From assembly GCA_016177345.1 (NCBI GenBank), contig JACOVM010000030.1, positions 1 to 6,130 of the forward strand: a DNA stretch of 6,130 nt, in the 5' to 3' direction. Position numbers and translations under genes: made by a program. Source of the stretch: Candidatus Woesearchaeota archaeon. GTDB taxonomy: Archaea > Nanobdellota > Nanobdellia > Woesearchaeales > UBA12501. Under the pieces are notes generated by a model. The model ran no database searches. It was not told the origin of the DNA and saw only the letters and a program-made list of their open reading frames with translations. Shown here piece by piece: positions 5,182 to 6,130 of the stretch (the first letter of the stretch is position 1; every line of letters starts with the position of its first letter).

Positions 5182-6015
5182 CTCTCGCAAACTATCGTAC
5201 GGACTTTTCGTATGGAAGAGGGCGGGAAAGGCTGTATGCGTATAGATGAGTGTTGTTCTTGGATCAGTATGGCCCAGAAGAACCTGGACTTCAGTCAGCG
5301 CAGTCCCATTTTCCATAAGGTGCGTTGCAAATGAGTGCCGCAAGGTGTGGGGAGAAACACGTTTGGTGATTCCAGCAGTTTTTGCTGCTTTTTTCAAAAT
5401 AACGTCAACGGTCCTTGGATGAAGCTTTCGCTCTTTCTTATCAAAGCTACTGAACAGGAGATCACGGTCCTGAAGCCCCTGTTGTTCGATCCATTCTGCA
5501 AGGCCTTGCTGAAGCTTTTGTGCGATAAGAAACGGCCGGTCTTTGTTTCCCTTTCCATGCCGTACCCAGCCATACCCCTGTTGAACATGGAGGTCTTGTA
5601 TTCGTACGCTCAGCAACTCACTCACACGAAGCCCAGCCGAGTACATCAATTTTAGCATGAGCTGATGCTTCATGTTCACTATAGTTCCAAAGATGTTCGT
5701 AATTTCTTCCTTTGTCAGAAAAACAGGAATCTCTCTTGGCGTCTTTGAATATATTATACCTGGTGTTATTTTTCTTCTCAGGCATTCTTCAAAGAAAAAT
5801 TTGATCGCCTGAAGATAGACATTAATCGTATTTCCTGAAGCGCCTTGCTCAACGCGGTGGTAAAGATAATCCTTCACGTCTTGCTTGGTTATCAGCTTGA
5901 TGTCTTTTTGCATGCTATTGAGAAATCTCTTTACACAATAACAATAGGTGCTAACAGTTCTTGCGCTATATCCTCTCCGAAGTGCTTCTCGCCTAATCAA
6001 CTCATCTGGAATCAT
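5179..6015 (-). CDS. xerA: XerA-like tyrosine recombinase
   Basis: This 278-residue site-specific recombinase has all catalytic residues visible: R130 in SAGLRVSELL, K155 in HGKGNKDRP, H223 and R226 in HTLRHSFATH, H249 in LLGHTDPRTT, and the nucleophile Y258 in IYTH. Residues about 1-80 form the SAM-like core-binding domain (GYSARTVSTY and following) and about 95-260 the catalytic domain. The ending KSPYDSL resembles the Xer C-terminal tail. Size and tail fit archaeal XerA, which resolves chromosome dimers at dif, better than a large viral integrase. The ATG at 6015 lies 30 bases from a TATA core, giving a leader of only a few bases. Its stop codon falls in a 22-base direct repeat shared with the end of the next gene, so a role on nearby repeats is conceivable. 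The protein looks intact. Confidence 0.92.
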   Translation of the reverse strand: MIPDELIRREALRRGYSARTVSTYCYCVKRFLNSMQKDIKLITKQDVKDYLYHRVEQGASGNTINVYLQAIKFFFEECLRRKITPGIIYSKTPREIPVFLTKEEITNIFGTIVNMKHQLMLKLMYSAGLRVSELLSVRIQDLHVQQGYGWVRHGKGNKDRPFLIAQKLQQGLAEWIEQQGLQDRDLLFSSFDKKERKLHPRTVDVILKKAAKTAGITKRVSPHTLRHSFATHLMENGTALTEVQVLLGHTDPRTTLIYTHTAFPALFHTKSPYDSLRE

Positions 6016-6037
6016 GCCTTTTTTTCTAAATGCTGTT

Positions 6038-6053
6038 GTACTATAAAAACGTT
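6038..6053 (-). promoter_or_regulatory. TATA promoter of xerA
   Basis: In plus-strand reading the site is GTACTATAAAAACGTT, with the TATAAAA core at 6042-6048, 30 bases from the ATG at 6015. It overlaps a perfect 12-base palindrome AAAAACGTTTTT (6045-6056), a possible operator covering the TATA box. It matches the promoter at 4150-4165 at 15 of 16 positions. Confidence 0.6.
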
Positions 6054-6081
6054 TTTTGCGGAAGAGTCCAGTGTCCTGTGC

Positions 6082-6117
6082 ATTTTCGAAAATTTTACGA
6101 AATTATTGAAAATTTTT
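6082..6117. other. Helically phased A/T tracts upstream of xerA
   Basis: After a 12-base palindrome ATTTTCGAAAAT (6082-6093), three units follow in 10-base register: GAAAATTTTA (6088-6097), CGAAATTATT (6098-6107) and GAAAATTTTT (6108-6117). A/T tracts repeated once per helical turn usually bend DNA. The site lies about 35-70 bases upstream of the xerA TATA box and runs on toward the window edge. Confidence 0.55.
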
Positions 6118-6130
6118 CGGATAGTTTTTA

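Noticed and set aside
5179..6015. Integrase of a larger integrated virus or plasmid
   Set aside because: The protein is short and Xer-like with a Xer-type C-terminal tail. There is no tRNA gene, viral gene or split integrase in the window, so chromosomal XerA is the simpler call.

Overview
The window is archaeal. It encodes ribosomal protein L44e and a GINS replication subunit in an overlapping pair, both found only in archaea and eukaryotes. TATA boxes sit about 22-30 bases upstream of five start codons, which indicates leaderless or near-leaderless transcription. A XerA-type recombinase is also present. The N-terminal sequence of the GINS protein and the compact layout resemble DPANN archaea such as Woesearchaeota, but that is an impression from memory and not a proven assignment.

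Layout. Positions 48-1144 (minus strand) hold the GINS gene followed by L44e, sharing a 4-base stop/start overlap. A 164-base divergent promoter region separates them from a plus-strand radical SAM enzyme (1309-2601), whose substrate is unknown. About 130 bases made almost wholly of short degenerate tandem repeats lie between it and a plus-strand GT-A-type glycosyltransferase (2741-3646). That gene converges on three minus-strand genes. Read in their own direction these are a XerA-like tyrosine recombinase (6015-5179), a 282-residue helical protein with a hydrophobic C-terminus (5043-4195), and a 151-residue protein of unknown function (4131-3676). The window ends upstream of xerA in AT-rich DNA with A/T tracts in 10-base phase.

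How the genes relate. GINS and L44e form an information-processing pair (replication plus translation). The radical SAM enzyme and glycosyltransferase lie in the same direction but are probably separately expressed. No single pathway unites the window.

Most unusual structure. A 22-base exact direct repeat, part of a 35-base stretch with 31 identities, covers the stop codon of xerA and, 984 bases further on, the stop codon of the 282-residue gene. One promoter plus one gene is therefore bracketed by direct repeats immediately downstream of a site-specific recombinase, like a one-gene cassette. Short tandem duplications of 10-19 bases also sit on or beside nearly every gene 3' end. The promoters place the start of the 151-residue protein at 4131 and not at the upstream ATG at 4185, and the start of the radical SAM enzyme at the ATG at 1309 and not the TTG at 1303.
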